NCBI GenBank assembly: GCA_024642265.1
Contig: JAHEBL010000005.1
Location: forward strand, 1 to 64,000
Reading direction: 5' to 3'
DNA length: 64,000 nt
Source: Haliea sp.
GTDB lineage: Bacteria; Pseudomonadota; Gammaproteobacteria; Pseudomonadales; Halieaceae
The notes beneath the pieces were generated by a model. It did no database searches, was not told the origin of the DNA, and saw only the letters and a program-made list of their open reading frames with translations. Numbering within the stretch: position 1 is the stretch's first letter; each line of letters opens with the position of its first letter. Below, piece by piece: positions 1-10,123 of the stretch. The translations under genes and the position numbers were made by a program.

Positions 1-105
1 AATGACAGCCGCCGCCACCACGTCGCCCGCCAGGGGCCCGCGGCCCACCTCATCAACACCGGCCAGGCCGGGGCCGTCGTAGTCGGGCTGGAACAGGTCG
101 TCCAT
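1..105 (-). CDS. rnhB: Ribonuclease HII, N-terminal fragment (cut by window edge)
   Basis: Only the first 35 codons are in the window. They read MDDLFQPDYD followed by AGVDEVGRGPLAGDVV, the conserved N-terminal motif of RNase HII. Its first Asp and Glu are metal-binding catalytic residues. The enzyme removes RNA from RNA:DNA hybrids, including single ribonucleotides in DNA. The ATG lies 2 bases after the lpxB stop codon, and lpxB-rnhB is a very common gammaproteobacterial gene order. The gene is therefore probably the last member of the long envelope operon. The rest lies outside the window. Confidence 0.93.
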   Translation of the reverse strand, partial: MDDLFQPDYDGPGLAGVDEVGRGPLAGDVVAAAVI

Positions 106-107
106 GG

Positions 108-1247
108 TCAGCTCCCCCGACCCGCAACCAGCGCGGACAGCGCCTCGGCGGCCCGTTCGCCATAGTCCTGGCACAATTCGCGGTGGATTCCCTCGAATGC
201 CCCCAGCTGCCGGGTCGCCGCCGGGCCGCCCGCCAGCAGGGGCCGCAGCGCCGCGGCCAGCGCCGCAGGTGTGGCCGCCCGCTGCAACAACTCCGGCACC
301 AGGGCCCGGCCCGCGAGTATGTTGGGCAGTGCCGCATAGGGGGTTTTCACCAGCCATTTCAGCAGCAGCCAGCTGAGCGCACCCATGCGATAGGCGACAA
401 CCATCGGGCGTTTCAGCAGGGCCGCTTCCAGGGTGGCGGTCCCGGAGGCCACCAGTACGGCATCACAGGCGGCCATTACTTCCCGCGAACGGCCCTGCAC
501 AACTGTAACCCCAAGATCACGGTAAGAGCCCAGCAGTTGCCGCAATTCCGATTCGCGCGCGGGGCTGGCAGCAGGCAGCACCAACGCCAGCCCCGGGTCT
601 GACTGCCGCAGCAACCGGGCAGCCTGCAGGAACAGGGGCGCCAGCAGGCGCACCTCAGAGCCACGACTGCCGGGCAGCAGCGCCAGCGTGGTCGGGGCGG
701 AATCCAGCCCAAGCGCCCGTCGCGCGGCGGTCCTGTCAGGCTGGGGAGAAAGCTCGTCCGCCAGCGGGTGGCCGACGAAGCAGGCGGGTATACCCTGCTC
801 CGCATAGATAGCCGTCTCAAAGGGAAACAGGCACAGCATCATGTCCACCGCGCGTTTTATAGAGTGAATGCGGCCCTGCCGCCACGCCCAGATCGAGGGG
901 CTCACCAGGTGCGCGGTGGTTATCCCGCGCTCGCGCAGGCGCCGCTCCAGGCGCAAGTTGAAGTCAGGAGAGTCTATCCCCAGGAAAAGGTCCGGGGGGC
1001 TGGCATCGAAATGATCGTAAACGCTGCGGCGCATCCGCAGTAACTCCGGCAGGCGTTTCAGTGGTTCCACAAAGCCCATTACCGAGAGGCGCTCCAGTGG
1101 GAACATGCTGCGCAGGCCCTGGGCCTCCATCAGCGGCCCGCCGATACCCTCGACCACCAGTCCGGGAAAACGCATTCGCAGCGCGGCCAGCACCCGCGCC
1201 CCGAGCAGGTCTCCGGAGGCCTCGCCCGCCACGACGCCGATGCGCAT
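108..1247 (-). CDS. lpxB: Lipid-A-disaccharide synthase LpxB
   Basis: LpxB is a peripheral inner-membrane glycosyltransferase that joins UDP-2,3-diacylglucosamine to lipid X, forming the lipid A disaccharide. The 379-aa protein begins MRIGVVAGEASGDLLGA, the typical family opening, and contains LLPGSRGSEV and SGTATLEAALL blocks expected in this GT19 family. Length matches the family. The reading frame has a GTG immediately before the chosen ATG, so the start could be one codon earlier; an AGGTG Shine-Dalgarno-like sequence lies 8-11 bases upstream. It follows lpxA by 37 bases and is followed by rnhB, consistent with one operon. Confidence 0.96.
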   Translation of the reverse strand: MRIGVVAGEASGDLLGARVLAALRMRFPGLVVEGIGGPLMEAQGLRSMFPLERLSVMGFVEPLKRLPELLRMRRSVYDHFDASPPDLFLGIDSPDFNLRLERRLRERGITTAHLVSPSIWAWRQGRIHSIKRAVDMMLCLFPFETAIYAEQGIPACFVGHPLADELSPQPDRTAARRALGLDSAPTTLALLPGSRGSEVRLLAPLFLQAARLLRQSDPGLALVLPAASPARESELRQLLGSYRDLGVTVVQGRSREVMAACDAVLVASGTATLEAALLKRPMVVAYRMGALSWLLLKWLVKTPYAALPNILAGRALVPELLQRAATPAALAAALRPLLAGGPAATRQLGAFEGIHRELCQDYGERAAEALSALVAGRGS

Positions 1248-1284
1248 CACCCCGGGAGCACCTCGCGGTAAGCTCTGCCCGGAA

Positions 1285-2055
1285 TCACCGTACGATGCCG
1301 CGTTCCGACGCCTGCAAGGACTCTATCAGCAGCCGCACCTCGGGCGAATCACTGATCATCGACTCCAACCGCTGCAGGGCGATATCAAGTGTCAGCCCCT
1401 GCTTGTAAATGACCTTGTAGGCCCGCCTCAGGTCATTGATGGCCTCGGCGGAAAAACCGCGCCGGCGCATTCCCTCCATGTTGATGGTCTTGGCCTCCGC
1501 GGGGGCCCCACTGACGGTGACAAAGGCCGGTACATCCTTGCCAATAGCCGTGCCCATTCCACTGAAACTGTGCGCCCCGATCTTGCAGAACTGATGCACC
1601 AGCGTGTAGCCGCTGAGTATTGCCCAGTCACCGACCGTGACGTGGCCGGCCAGGGCCACGTTGTTGACAAGGACCGCGTGGTTGCCGATGACACAGTCAT
1701 GGCCCACATGCACCGCCGCCATCAGCAGGTTGTGATCGCCAATGGTGGTTTCATGGCGGTCCTGGACCGTACCGCGGTGAATGGTCACGCCTTCGCGGAT
1801 GATATTGTGGTCGCCTATTACCAGGCGGGTGGGTTCGTTGCGGTACTTGCGATCGGGAGTCGCCTCGCCGATGCTGGAAAACTGGTAGATGTGATTACCG
1901 GCGCCTATCCGGGTGGGACCCTTGATAATGACATGGGGTTCTATGATACAGCCCGGGCCGATTTCCACATCCGGACCGATAAACGTCCAGGGGCCAACGC
2001 TGACATCCTCCGCCAGCCTGGCACCCGCATCGACAATCGCCTGACTGTGGATCAC
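1285..2055 (-). CDS. lpxA: UDP-N-acetylglucosamine acyltransferase LpxA
   Basis: LpxA carries out the first step of lipid A synthesis, transferring a 3-hydroxyacyl chain from acyl carrier protein to UDP-GlcNAc in the cytosol. The 256-aa product is built of hexapeptide repeats (left-handed beta helix) through about residue 180, with a helical C-terminal domain. The block [17 protein letters not shown] contains the region of the catalytic His in this family. The start ATG overlaps the fabZ stop by 4 bases (ATGA), which implies translational coupling in the lpxD-fabZ-lpxA-lpxB order. Confidence 0.97.
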   Translation of the reverse strand: MIHSQAIVDAGARLAEDVSVGPWTFIGPDVEIGPGCIIEPHVIIKGPTRIGAGNHIYQFSSIGEATPDRKYRNEPTRLVIGDHNIIREGVTIHRGTVQDRHETTIGDHNLLMAAVHVGHDCVIGNHAVLVNNVALAGHVTVGDWAILSGYTLVHQFCKIGAHSFSGMGTAIGKDVPAFVTVSGAPAEAKTINMEGMRRRGFSAEAINDLRRAYKVIYKQGLTLDIALQRLESMISDSPEVRLLIESLQASERGIVR

Positions 2056-2480
2056 CTGTCTGCGCAGAGAATCGTGGCTGATGCCGCCAGTTCGCCATCC
2101 ACGTCCGAGCTGACAGCAAACTTCGCTATCCCGCGGCGTTCGGACAACAGCGTGGCGCGCAGCATCACCCGGTCTCCGGGTATGCAGGGTCGCTTGAAGC
2201 GCAGCTCGTCAGCGGCGGCAAAATAGTAAATCGAACCGTCCTGGGGCGTCTTGTCCTTGGTCTTGAAACCGAGGATTCCCGCAGCCTGTGCCATCGCCTC
2301 CAGCAACAGGACACCTGGAAATATAGGCTTTCCGGGGAAGTGGCCGTCAAAGTACGGTTCGTTTATGCTGAGATTCTTGTAAGCCACGATGGACTCTCCG
2401 GGGATCACCTCAACAACCCGGTCCACAAGGAGAAAGGGGTACCTGTGCGGCAGGTACTTGCGTATTTCGTCGATATCCAT
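2052..2480 (-). CDS. fabZ: 3-hydroxyacyl-ACP dehydratase FabZ
   Basis: FabZ dehydrates beta-hydroxyacyl-ACP in fatty acid elongation and competes with LpxA/LpxD for hydroxyacyl-ACP, which explains its position among lpx genes. The 142-aa protein starts [20 protein letters not shown], a standard family opening. It has the active-site pair His47 (in [11 protein letters not shown]) and Glu61 (in LLEAMAQ). The reading frame extends 9 codons further upstream, but this would run into lpxD. The chosen ATG sits 2 bases after the lpxD TAA, with AAGGGA just upstream. Confidence 0.96.
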   Translation of the reverse strand: MDIDEIRKYLPHRYPFLLVDRVVEVIPGESIVAYKNLSINEPYFDGHFPGKPIFPGVLLLEAMAQAAGILGFKTKDKTPQDGSIYYFAAADELRFKRPCIPGDRVMLRATLLSERRGIAKFAVSSDVDGELAASATILCADR

Positions 2481-2482
2481 CG

Positions 2483-3508
2483 TTATCCCTTGCCTGGTTG
2501 ATCGCACCGGTTCTCGAGAGCCACCAACCGCTGAGTGATGGATTCCAACTGGGAAAAGCGCACGGCATTGCGCTTCCAGTCGCGGGTGTTGGTCATGGTA
2601 GTACCGGACGAATAGGACCCGGGGCTGGTGATCGACTTGGTTACCATCGTCATTCCCGTCACGTGCACGTTATCGCAGATCTCCACGTGCCCGACCACGC
2701 CCACACCCCCGGCCAGTGTGCAGTTGTCGCCTATGATCGTGCTTCCGGCCAGACCACTGCAACCGGCTATCGCGGTATTTTTTCCGATGCGGCAGTTGTG
2801 CCCAACCTGCACCAGGTTGTCGATGATGGCGCCGTCGGCAATGACCGTATTGCCAAGCGTACCCCGGTCCACTGTCGTGCAGGCACCGATCTCCACGCGA
2901 TCGCCAAGACGCACCCCGCCGAGCTGGCAGACCCGTTCCCACCCTGCCGGCCCGGGCGCAAACCCGAACCCCTCGGCGCCCAACACCGCCTGGGCATGGA
3001 TCACACAGTGCTCTCCCACGTGGACGTCGTGGTAAATCACGGCATTGGGCAGTACCCGGGTGCCCGCCCCGATGCGACTGTCGTGGCCGACATAGGCTCC
3101 GGCGCCCAGCGTAACGCCGGCGGCCAGCACGGCTCCGGCCTCCACTACCGCGTTGGGGCCGACGGCCGCCTCGGAATGAACGTCTGCATCGGGGGATACC
3201 GTGGCGGACGGGTGAATGCCAGGCAGGGGTCGCGGGGATTTATCGAACAGCTGGGAGATACGCGCGAATGCCACGTAGGGGGCTTCCGCAACAAGGCAGG
3301 CTACAGGACAGCGTGCCACCAGGTCCGGATGAACAATTACCGCGCCGGCGCGGGTGGCGGCCAGCTGGGGCAGGTACTTCCTGTTGGCGAGAAAAGACAC
3401 GTCACCGGGACCGGCCTCCGCCAGGGTGGCGATACCGGTGAGTGTCTTGCCTGCTTCACCGGTGAACTCCAGACCGAATCGGTCCGCCAGTTCAGCCAGT
3501 GAAAACAT
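2483..3508 (-). CDS. lpxD: UDP-3-O-(3-hydroxyacyl)glucosamine N-acyltransferase LpxD
   Basis: LpxD adds the second hydroxyacyl chain to the glucosamine nitrogen, the third step of lipid A synthesis. The 341-aa protein has an N-terminal uridine-binding domain (about residues 1-100), a long run of hexapeptide repeats, and a C-terminal helix ending near [10 protein letters not shown]. The block [20 protein letters not shown] corresponds to the catalytic His region of the family. It lies 7 bases downstream of skp and directly before fabZ, the conserved order in gammaproteobacteria. Confidence 0.96.
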   Translation of the reverse strand: MFSLAELADRFGLEFTGEAGKTLTGIATLAEAGPGDVSFLANRKYLPQLAATRAGAVIVHPDLVARCPVACLVAEAPYVAFARISQLFDKSPRPLPGIHPSATVSPDADVHSEAAVGPNAVVEAGAVLAAGVTLGAGAYVGHDSRIGAGTRVLPNAVIYHDVHVGEHCVIHAQAVLGAEGFGFAPGPAGWERVCQLGGVRLGDRVEIGACTTVDRGTLGNTVIADGAIIDNLVQVGHNCRIGKNTAIAGCSGLAGSTIIGDNCTLAGGVGVVGHVEICDNVHVTGMTMVTKSITSPGSYSSGTTMTNTRDWKRNAVRFSQLESITQRLVALENRCDQPGKG

Positions 3509-3515
3509 GGCGTGA

Positions 3516-4034
3516 TTACTTCGCCGCCATCTGGTTCAGCTTGTCGGTCACCTTGGCGGTGATGCTGTAGCTGGCGTCCGCGTGGATAACGGCACCGCGC
3601 TGCAGCAGCAGGCCGATGCCTTCAGCGCTGATAATCTCACGCAGCACTTCCTGTACCTTGGGACCCAGCTCCTGCAGCAGGGCCTGCGCTGCAGCCTGTT
3701 CGGTCTGTTGCACCTTGCCGACCACATGCTCGAGGTCAGCCTGCTTGCTGGACAGCTTCTGGCGAGCGGCAGCCTGCTGTTCCTGGCTCATGACCGCGGC
3801 GTCCTTCTGGAACTTCTTGACCATGTCGTCCATTTCTTTCTTGAGGCGTTCGAACTCCGCCTTGTCGGTCTTGAAATCAGCCTGGCTCCTGATTTCCTCC
3901 AGGCGTTTCTGGGCAACGTCGGTTTGCAGGATGGCTTCCTGTAAATCGACCACGGCAATCTTGGTCTGGGCCCAGCCCAGAGTGGGAAGCGCCAGGACCA
4001 GTACGGCAAACGTTAACTTGAGCAGCTTAGACAC
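3516..4034 (-). CDS. skp: Periplasmic chaperone Skp/OmpH
   Basis: Skp holds unfolded outer-membrane proteins in the periplasm on their way to the Bam complex. The 172-aa product has a signal peptide (SKLLKLTFAVLVLALPTLGWA), then the family start TKIAVVDLQEAI, and a long charged helical region that forms the coiled-coil arms. The open frame extends 30 codons upstream, but that part has no family resemblance. GTG at 4034 has a GGAGAG Shine-Dalgarno 4 bases upstream and begins the signal peptide, so I chose it. It lies 31 bases after bamA, its functional partner. Confidence 0.93.
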   Translation of the reverse strand: MSKLLKLTFAVLVLALPTLGWAQTKIAVVDLQEAILQTDVAQKRLEEIRSQADFKTDKAEFERLKKEMDDMVKKFQKDAAVMSQEQQAAARQKLSSKQADLEHVVGKVQQTEQAAAQALLQELGPKVQEVLREIISAEGIGLLLQRGAVIHADASYSITAKVTDKLNQMAAK

Positions 4035-4065
4035 ATTTCTCTCCAGAGATTGACAAAAAAATCGA

Positions 4066-6666
4066 TTAGAATCCACGGCCGAGTGTGAACTGGAAAACCT
4101 CATCCTGGTCATACTCGTCTTCATTAAACGGTTTCGCGAGACTGAAGCTCAGCGGGCCGAAACCGGTAATCCACGTCAGCCCGACGCCCACCGAGTAACG
4201 CAACTGGCTGAAGTCGACATTATAACAGTTGAGCTGGCTGGACCCGCAATCGGTACTGAAAACATTTCCCGCGTCGAAGAAGAACGCCGTGCGCAGGCTG
4301 TTCTGGTCCTTGATGAAAGGCAGCGGGAAGATAATCTCGGCGCCACCCACCATCAGCACGTTGCCGCCGAAGGGATCGCCGTTGTTGTTCGGCGCTTGTA
4401 CCGCGAGCTTGCCCGTGGCCGGCAGGTAGACGTAGCCAAACTCTTTGCCCTTGGGGCCGCCGAACTGCGTGGGATTGCCATCAGCATCGATCGCCGTGAC
4501 CGGCTGGGACACGTTATAGGGCAGCGCGGGTGTACTGCGCGGCCCCAGGGTATTGCTCTGGTAACCGCGCACCGAGCCAAAGCCCCCGGCGAAGAAGTTT
4601 TCATAGAACGGCAGGCCGCTGGTGTCGCCCCAGCCGTCCCCATAGCCCAGCTCAGCGCGCAGGCGCAGGGTCCAGCTGGGGGGCAGCAACGGCACCGGGA
4701 AATAAATCTCGCCGTTGTAGGTCAGTTTGTAGAACTCCAGGTCGGATGCCGGAACCGCCACTTCCAGGGCAATGGTCTGGGCCGCGCCGCGGGTGGCCAT
4801 ACGCCCCCGGTTCAGGGTGGATTGGCTCCAGCTGCCGGTAATGGTGTAGTTGAGAAAGGTATTGCCATTGGCATCCAGGAACCCTTCCTGCAGTGGCGCG
4901 ATTTCGTACTCCGGAGGGAGGGAGTCGATAGGCTTCAATAACTCGACCGAGGAGTAGGTGCCGTCGGGCAGACGGGTGCTTTCGTACCAGTCGTCCACCG
5001 ACTTCTCCAGGCGTGGACTGCCCTTGATTTCCTGCACCGCAAAGCGACCGGCGGTAACATCGGTATTGGCGACACCGAAACTGAAGCCCAGCCGCTGGGT
5101 TTCCTTGATCGGGTAACCAAAGTTGATATTACCCCCCAGGGTATCTGTGGAATAGCTGGCAACGTTGACCTCGGACAGGTCGGTGGAGCGATAGTAAATA
5201 TTGAAGCCGCGACTCACCCCGTCCTCGGTGTAGTAAGGGTTGGTGTAGCTGAAGTTATACAGATCCTGGTATTTCGAGCGGTTCAGGCCAAGGCCTATGC
5301 GCTTGCCGGTGCCGAGAAAGTTGTCCTGCTGCACATTGAGGCCGAGGATAATACCGGCGTCCTGGGCATAACCGACGCTCGCGCCGATGCTGCCCGAGGA
5401 CTGCTCTTCAACGGTGAAATCCGCATCGATGAGGTCGTCGTGCCCTGGCACTTCCTTGGTTTCAACCGTGGCCTTGCTGAAATAGCCAAGCCGTTCCAGG
5501 CGCACCCGCGACTGCTCGATATTTGCCGCCGAGGCCGGTGCGGACTCCATTTGCCGCATCTCGCGCCGCAGCACGTCGTCAGCGGTTTTCATGTTGCCAT
5601 TGAAATTGATGCGGCGCACATAGGTTCTCTTGCCCGGGTCGACAAAGAATTTCATGCCGACGGTATTATCCTCGTCGTTGACCTCGGGTATCCCTGTGAC
5701 CTTGGCGAAATTGTAGCCGTCGTTACCCAGGCGCCGGGTCAGGTACTCCTCGGTACTGGTGACCAGTTGCTGGGAAAAAACCTGCCCCTCCGAGACCAGC
5801 AGGAAACGCCTGAGGTCGGCCTCGGGCAGCACAAGGTCACCGGACAGCTCCACCGAGCTGATCGTGAAGATCTCACCCTCGGTGATGTTGGCGGTGATAT
5901 AGACCTCTTCCATGTTGGGCGACACGGACACCTGAGTGGAGTCGATATTGAACTGCAGGTAGCCCCGGTCCATGTAATAGGACGTCAGTTTCTCGAGGTC
6001 GCCGGTCAGTTTTTCCTTGGAATACTTGTCGTCGTTGCTGAAGAAGGACAGCCAGCCGGTGGTCTGGAGCTCAAACAGATCGGCAAGTTCCTCGTCGCTG
6101 AATACCTGGTTGCCCACGACGTTGATATGCTTGATAGCCGCTACCGTGCCTTCATCGACATTGATATTGATGGTGACCCGGTTGCGTGGCTCGGGAATCA
6201 CCTCGGTCTCGATATTGGCGTCGTAGCGACCCTGCTGTACGTACTGGCGCTGTAATTCCAGCTGCATGCCTTCCAGTGTGGAGCGCTGGAACACCTGCCC
6301 CACCGCCAGGCCCGCGCCCTTCAGGCCATCCAGCAGGGCCTCGGTCTCGATTGCCTTGTTACCCTCGATATTGATTTCGCTGATACTGGGGCGCTCCACC
6401 ACGATCACCACCAGGACATTGCCGTCCCGGCCGATATTGATGTCGTCGAAGTTACCGGTGGAAAACAGGCTGCGCGCCGCTGCCCGCATGATCTGATCGT
6501 CCACCACGTCCCCCACGGCCACCGGCAGCGCAGCGAACACCGTTCCCGCGGAGACCCGCTGCAGTCCCTCGACACGGATGTCCGCTATGATGAACGTCTC
6601 GGCTGACGCCAGCGGCGTCAGGAACACCAGGGCCAGGGCGAAAAATATGCTAATACGCTTAATCAA
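4066..6666 (-). CDS. bamA: Outer membrane protein assembly factor BamA
   Basis: BamA is the essential outer-membrane protein that folds and inserts beta-barrel proteins. The 866-aa product has a signal peptide (cleavage after LASA), five POTRA domains over about residues 23-425, and a C-terminal beta barrel ending in Phe. The loop-6 motif SVRGYQSNTLGP is present (VRGF/Y signature). It is longer than the roughly 810 residues of the E. coli protein, mainly through barrel loops. The only usual start codon before the signal peptide is TTG, because an in-frame TGA lies two codons upstream and no ATG or GTG is available. Shine-Dalgarno pairing is weak (GAGTG). Confidence 0.96.
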   Translation of the reverse strand: MIKRISIFFALALVFLTPLASAETFIIADIRVEGLQRVSAGTVFAALPVAVGDVVDDQIMRAAARSLFSTGNFDDINIGRDGNVLVVIVVERPSISEINIEGNKAIETEALLDGLKGAGLAVGQVFQRSTLEGMQLELQRQYVQQGRYDANIETEVIPEPRNRVTININVDEGTVAAIKHINVVGNQVFSDEELADLFELQTTGWLSFFSNDDKYSKEKLTGDLEKLTSYYMDRGYLQFNIDSTQVSVSPNMEEVYITANITEGEIFTISSVELSGDLVLPEADLRRFLLVSEGQVFSQQLVTSTEEYLTRRLGNDGYNFAKVTGIPEVNDEDNTVGMKFFVDPGKRTYVRRINFNGNMKTADDVLRREMRQMESAPASAANIEQSRVRLERLGYFSKATVETKEVPGHDDLIDADFTVEEQSSGSIGASVGYAQDAGIILGLNVQQDNFLGTGKRIGLGLNRSKYQDLYNFSYTNPYYTEDGVSRGFNIYYRSTDLSEVNVASYSTDTLGGNINFGYPIKETQRLGFSFGVANTDVTAGRFAVQEIKGSPRLEKSVDDWYESTRLPDGTYSSVELLKPIDSLPPEYEIAPLQEGFLDANGNTFLNYTITGSWSQSTLNRGRMATRGAAQTIALEVAVPASDLEFYKLTYNGEIYFPVPLLPPSWTLRLRAELGYGDGWGDTSGLPFYENFFAGGFGSVRGYQSNTLGPRSTPALPYNVSQPVTAIDADGNPTQFGGPKGKEFGYVYLPATGKLAVQAPNNNGDPFGGNVLMVGGAEIIFPLPFIKDQNSLRTAFFFDAGNVFSTDCGSSQLNCYNVDFSQLRYSVGVGLTWITGFGPLSFSLAKPFNEDEYDQDEVFQFTLGRGF

Positions 6667-6708
6667 TGTTCACTCGATGACGGCTAGTGGCCTGCTGGCG
6701 GGAAATCA

Positions 6709-8064
6709 CTACAGGCGTGAAAAATCGTTATACAGGGCCAGACACATTATACCCAGCACCAGGAATAAACCGACCTGGTAGCCAAGCGCCTGAATTTTCT
6801 CAGGTACCGGCCGCCCCGCCAATAGCTCGGCGAAGTAAAACAGCAAATGCCCACCGTCCAGGACGGGTATGGGCAACAGGTTCAGCACCCCGAGACTGAC
6901 ACTGAGCAGCGCCAGGAAACTGACGTAAGCTTCAACGCCCGACTTGGCCGACGCGGTCGCCACTTTAGCAATGGTAATCGGTCCGCTCAAGTTTTTTGGC
7001 GAGATCAGTCCCATCACCATCTTTTTGATGGAATTCAGGGTAAACCCCACCAGCTCGCCGGTACGCTGTAAACTGGCGCCAAAGGCTTCCACCGGGCCGC
7101 GCTCGAACTTGCGCAGCATTTCCGGCGGCATTTCGGGAAATTGCACGCCCAGGCCCACCCTGCCGATGGAATCGCCGTTATCGTCTACCAGGAGTTCCGG
7201 AACAATGGTCACCTGGCGCAGCTCCATACCCCGCCGGTACTCGACTTCGATAGGCTGCTCGGGACGGGCCCGAACGTAATCGACCCAGTCCATCCAAAGG
7301 TTCATGGAGACACCGTCAGCGCTGACGACCAGGTCGCCGGGCTGCAACCCGGCGCGGTCCGCCGCGCCACCTCCAACCACCTGCCCAACCACGGGCGGCA
7401 CCTCCGGGGTGTACATCGAAAGACCAAGGCCGCCGAACAGGTCCGGCTGTTCATCACCGGCCAGCCAGCGCTCGATTCTGGCCTCGGACTCGTACACGAC
7501 CTCGGAATCAGGGTATTTCACCGCGAATGAAATGCTGCCGCTATCGCCGATGCGATCCAGCAAGCGGAAGCTGAGAGCCTGCCAGGTCGGGGTTTCAACA
7601 CCGTCGACCGCCACGATTTCCTGGCCCGCCTCGAGGCCGGCCACATCCGCCACCGAGCCCGCTTCGACCTCGCCGATAACCGGTGCATAACCACTTTCGC
7701 CGGCCATGAACAAACCCCAGTAAACCGCGATAGCCAGAAAAAAATTAGCCAGGGGGCCGGCACTGACAACCGCTATTCTCTGCAGCACCGGCTTGCGGTT
7801 GAAGGCCTGTTCGAGCTCTGCGGCAGGCACCTCGCCTTCCCGCTCGTCGAGCATCTTGACGTAGCCACCAAGGGGAATTGCCGCAATGCTGTACTCGGTA
7901 TCCAGACTATCCCGCCAGCGCAGCAGGGAGGGGCCGAAACCGATGGAAAAACGCAGCACCTTGACCCCGCAACGCCTGGCCACCCAGAAGTGGCCGAACT
8001 CGTGCACAGCCACCAGTATTGCCAGGGTCGCCAGCGTTATGCCAATGGTATAAAGCATGTCCAT
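6709..8064 (-). CDS. rseP: Site-2 intramembrane protease RseP
   Basis: RseP is an inner-membrane zinc protease that cuts anti-sigma-E factor within the membrane, releasing the envelope stress response. The 451-aa protein has HEFGH at residues 21-25 (zinc ligands and catalytic Glu) in the first membrane helix, two periplasmic PDZ-like domains (about 115-300), and the second conserved motif LNLLPIPVLDGGH near the C-terminus. The ATG overlaps the dxr stop by one base (TGATG). A TTG one codon upstream is an alternative start. It is encoded between dxr and bamA, as in most gammaproteobacteria. Confidence 0.96.
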   Translation of the reverse strand: MDMLYTIGITLATLAILVAVHEFGHFWVARRCGVKVLRFSIGFGPSLLRWRDSLDTEYSIAAIPLGGYVKMLDEREGEVPAAELEQAFNRKPVLQRIAVVSAGPLANFFLAIAVYWGLFMAGESGYAPVIGEVEAGSVADVAGLEAGQEIVAVDGVETPTWQALSFRLLDRIGDSGSISFAVKYPDSEVVYESEARIERWLAGDEQPDLFGGLGLSMYTPEVPPVVGQVVGGGAADRAGLQPGDLVVSADGVSMNLWMDWVDYVRARPEQPIEVEYRRGMELRQVTIVPELLVDDNGDSIGRVGLGVQFPEMPPEMLRKFERGPVEAFGASLQRTGELVGFTLNSIKKMVMGLISPKNLSGPITIAKVATASAKSGVEAYVSFLALLSVSLGVLNLLPIPVLDGGHLLFYFAELLAGRPVPEKIQALGYQVGLFLVLGIMCLALYNDFSRL

Positions 8065-9284
8065 CAAACAAGTCCCATTCTTCTGTCGCCCTGCTGCATG
8101 AGTGCCGCGACCTGTTCGGTGGCGACCAGCCGCGCGTCCGTATCCGCTGATTCGACCACCGCCAGGGATATCGGTTCAAGTACAGGCATCTGCGCGAGGG
8201 TTTGTTCTATAACCAAGGGAATCGCGGTGAAACGAATCTGGCCGTCGAGGAAAGCCGCCACCGCGACCTCGTTGGCCGCGTTGCAGACAGCCATGGCCGT
8301 GCCACCCGCATCGAAGGCCTCCCGCGCCAGGCGCAAGCAGGGAAAACGTCCCTCGTCCGGCGCTTCAAAATCAAGGCGCGCGGTAGCTATCAGGTCCAGC
8401 GGCGCCACCCCGGATACCAGCCGGTCCGGCCAACCCAGGCCATAGGCGATAGGTGTGCGCATATCGGGGTTTCCCATTTGCGCCAGCACTGACCCATCAC
8501 GGTACTGCACCATCGAATGAATAATACTCTGGGGGTGCACCACCACGTCGATCAATTCCGGTGTCAGGTCGAAAATCCAGCAGGCCTCGATCAGTTCCAG
8601 TCCCTTGTTCATCAGGCTGGCCGAATCGACCGATATCTTGCGGCCCATGCTCCAGTTGGGGTGAGCGCAGGCCTGCTCCGGGGTCGCCTCGTCCATGCGC
8701 GCCCTGGTCCAGGCGCGGAAAGGCCCGCCCGAGGCAGTCAACAGAACCTTGCTGACCCCCTCCAGAGATGAGGTGCAGGTGGCAGCCTGCACCGGCATGC
8801 ACTGAAAAATTGCATTGTGCTCACTGTCTATGGGCAACAGCCGCGCTCCCGACTCCCGCACGGCCTGCATCAGCAAATGCCCACCCATGACCAGTGACTC
8901 CTTGTTGGCCAGCAGCACGGTTTTGCCCGCCCCGGCCGCAGCCAGTGCTGATGGCAGGCCCGCTGCGCCGACTATCGCCGCCATCACCGTATCCACCTCG
9001 GCGGCGGTGACAATCTGCGCCAGACCGGCCTCGCCCTGCAGGATTTCGGTGCCGGAGTCCGACGGCAACTGCCTGCGCAGCGACTCCGCGGCGGCCTCAT
9101 CCATCATCACCGCATAGCGCGGCCGAAAGGCCAGGCACTGGGCCAGCAGCGCTGCCACGGAAGAGTTTGCGGCCAGTCCGTACACGGCAAAGCGATCGGA
9201 GTGACGGGCAATCACATCAAGTGTGTTAACCCCGATGGAGCCGGTGGAACCGAGCACGCTGACCATGCGTCGCGCCGACTGCAT
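8064..9284 (-). CDS. dxr: 1-deoxy-D-xylulose 5-phosphate reductoisomerase
   Basis: Dxr (IspC) converts DXP to 2-C-methyl-D-erythritol 4-phosphate using NADPH, the committed step of the MEP isoprenoid pathway. The 406-aa protein has the N-terminal NADPH-binding motif [27 protein letters not shown], the metal-binding block [15 protein letters not shown] and the substrate loop region around [17 protein letters not shown]. The open frame reads 18 codons further upstream into cdsA. The chosen ATG lies 2 bases after the cdsA stop. Its product feeds the prenyl chain made by UppS, encoded two genes upstream. Confidence 0.97.
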   Translation of the reverse strand: MQSARRMVSVLGSTGSIGVNTLDVIARHSDRFAVYGLAANSSVAALLAQCLAFRPRYAVMMDEAAAESLRRQLPSDSGTEILQGEAGLAQIVTAAEVDTVMAAIVGAAGLPSALAAAGAGKTVLLANKESLVMGGHLLMQAVRESGARLLPIDSEHNAIFQCMPVQAATCTSSLEGVSKVLLTASGGPFRAWTRARMDEATPEQACAHPNWSMGRKISVDSASLMNKGLELIEACWIFDLTPELIDVVVHPQSIIHSMVQYRDGSVLAQMGNPDMRTPIAYGLGWPDRLVSGVAPLDLIATARLDFEAPDEGRFPCLRLAREAFDAGGTAMAVCNAANEVAVAAFLDGQIRFTAIPLVIEQTLAQMPVLEPISLAVVESADTDARLVATEQVAALMQQGDRRMGLV

Positions 9285-9286
9285 AG

Positions 9287-10123
9287 TTACCAGCCCGCCA
9301 GCAACAAGCCGAGGGCGAACACCGGGGCGGCCCCGCACAGGCTGTCCAGCCGGTCGAGTACACCACCATGGCCCGGCAACAGGCTGCCGCTGTCCTTAAC
9401 TCCCGCCTCGCGCTTCACCATGCTCACGGTGAGGTCACCGACTACCGAGGAAAGCGCCGTCGCCAGTGCGACCACCAGGACAGCCGCGAGGCTGACGTGA
9501 GCCTGCTGGCTTGGCAACTGTGACCAGAGCAGCACCGCCAGCACTACACTGGCGCCCATACCGCCCCAGAAGCCTTCCCAGGTTTTTTTCGGGCTTACCA
9601 CTTCCGCCAGCTTATGCCGGCCCCAGGTTTTGCCCGAGAAATAAGCGCCGATATCCGCTGTGGCCACGATCAGCACCATCACCACCATCAGTCCACCGCC
9701 GCGCGGAAAACTCACCAGGTACACGGCGGCCATCCATGCCGGCGCAAGCACCAGCAGCCCCATCAGGTTGCGCATCGCCCGCGTGCGCCAGAACACCGCA
9801 CTGCCGGGATAGCCCTTCACCCACAGCAGGGCCAGCGACCACCACAGGCAGGCCAGTCCCAGGACCGGCTGCACCTGCTCACGCTCAGGAGTCCCACCCA
9901 GCTGGCAATAGTGGTACAGAAACCCCATAACCGCAGCCAGCACCAGCACGTAAAGACCGCGGCTAAGCTTGGCTTCCCAGCCGCAAAGGCGCGACCACTC
10001 CCAGCCGCCGAGACAGACCAGCACACCTATCAGCAATGCGAGCCACGCCTGTGAAAGAAAGGCCACGGCCGCGAGGAACAGGCCCGCCATGATGAGCGCT
10101 GTTATGATCCGTTGTCTAAGCAT
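9287..10123 (-). CDS. cdsA: Phosphatidate cytidylyltransferase CdsA
   Basis: CdsA makes CDP-diacylglycerol from phosphatidate and CTP at the inner membrane, the precursor of all phospholipids. The 278-aa protein consists of about eight hydrophobic helices, and its C-terminal part carries the CDP-diglyceride synthase signature, seen as [20 protein letters not shown]. The ATG at 10123 overlaps the end of uppS by 8 bases. Two GTG codons 4-5 codons upstream are possible alternative starts. I saw no clear Shine-Dalgarno, so coupling to uppS translation is likely. Confidence 0.95.
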   Translation of the reverse strand: MLRQRIITALIMAGLFLAAVAFLSQAWLALLIGVLVCLGGWEWSRLCGWEAKLSRGLYVLVLAAVMGFLYHYCQLGGTPEREQVQPVLGLACLWWSLALLWVKGYPGSAVFWRTRAMRNLMGLLVLAPAWMAAVYLVSFPRGGGLMVVMVLIVATADIGAYFSGKTWGRHKLAEVVSPKKTWEGFWGGMGASVVLAVLLWSQLPSQQAHVSLAAVLVVALATALSSVVGDLTVSMVKREAGVKDSGSLLPGHGGVLDRLDSLCGAAPVFALGLLLAGW

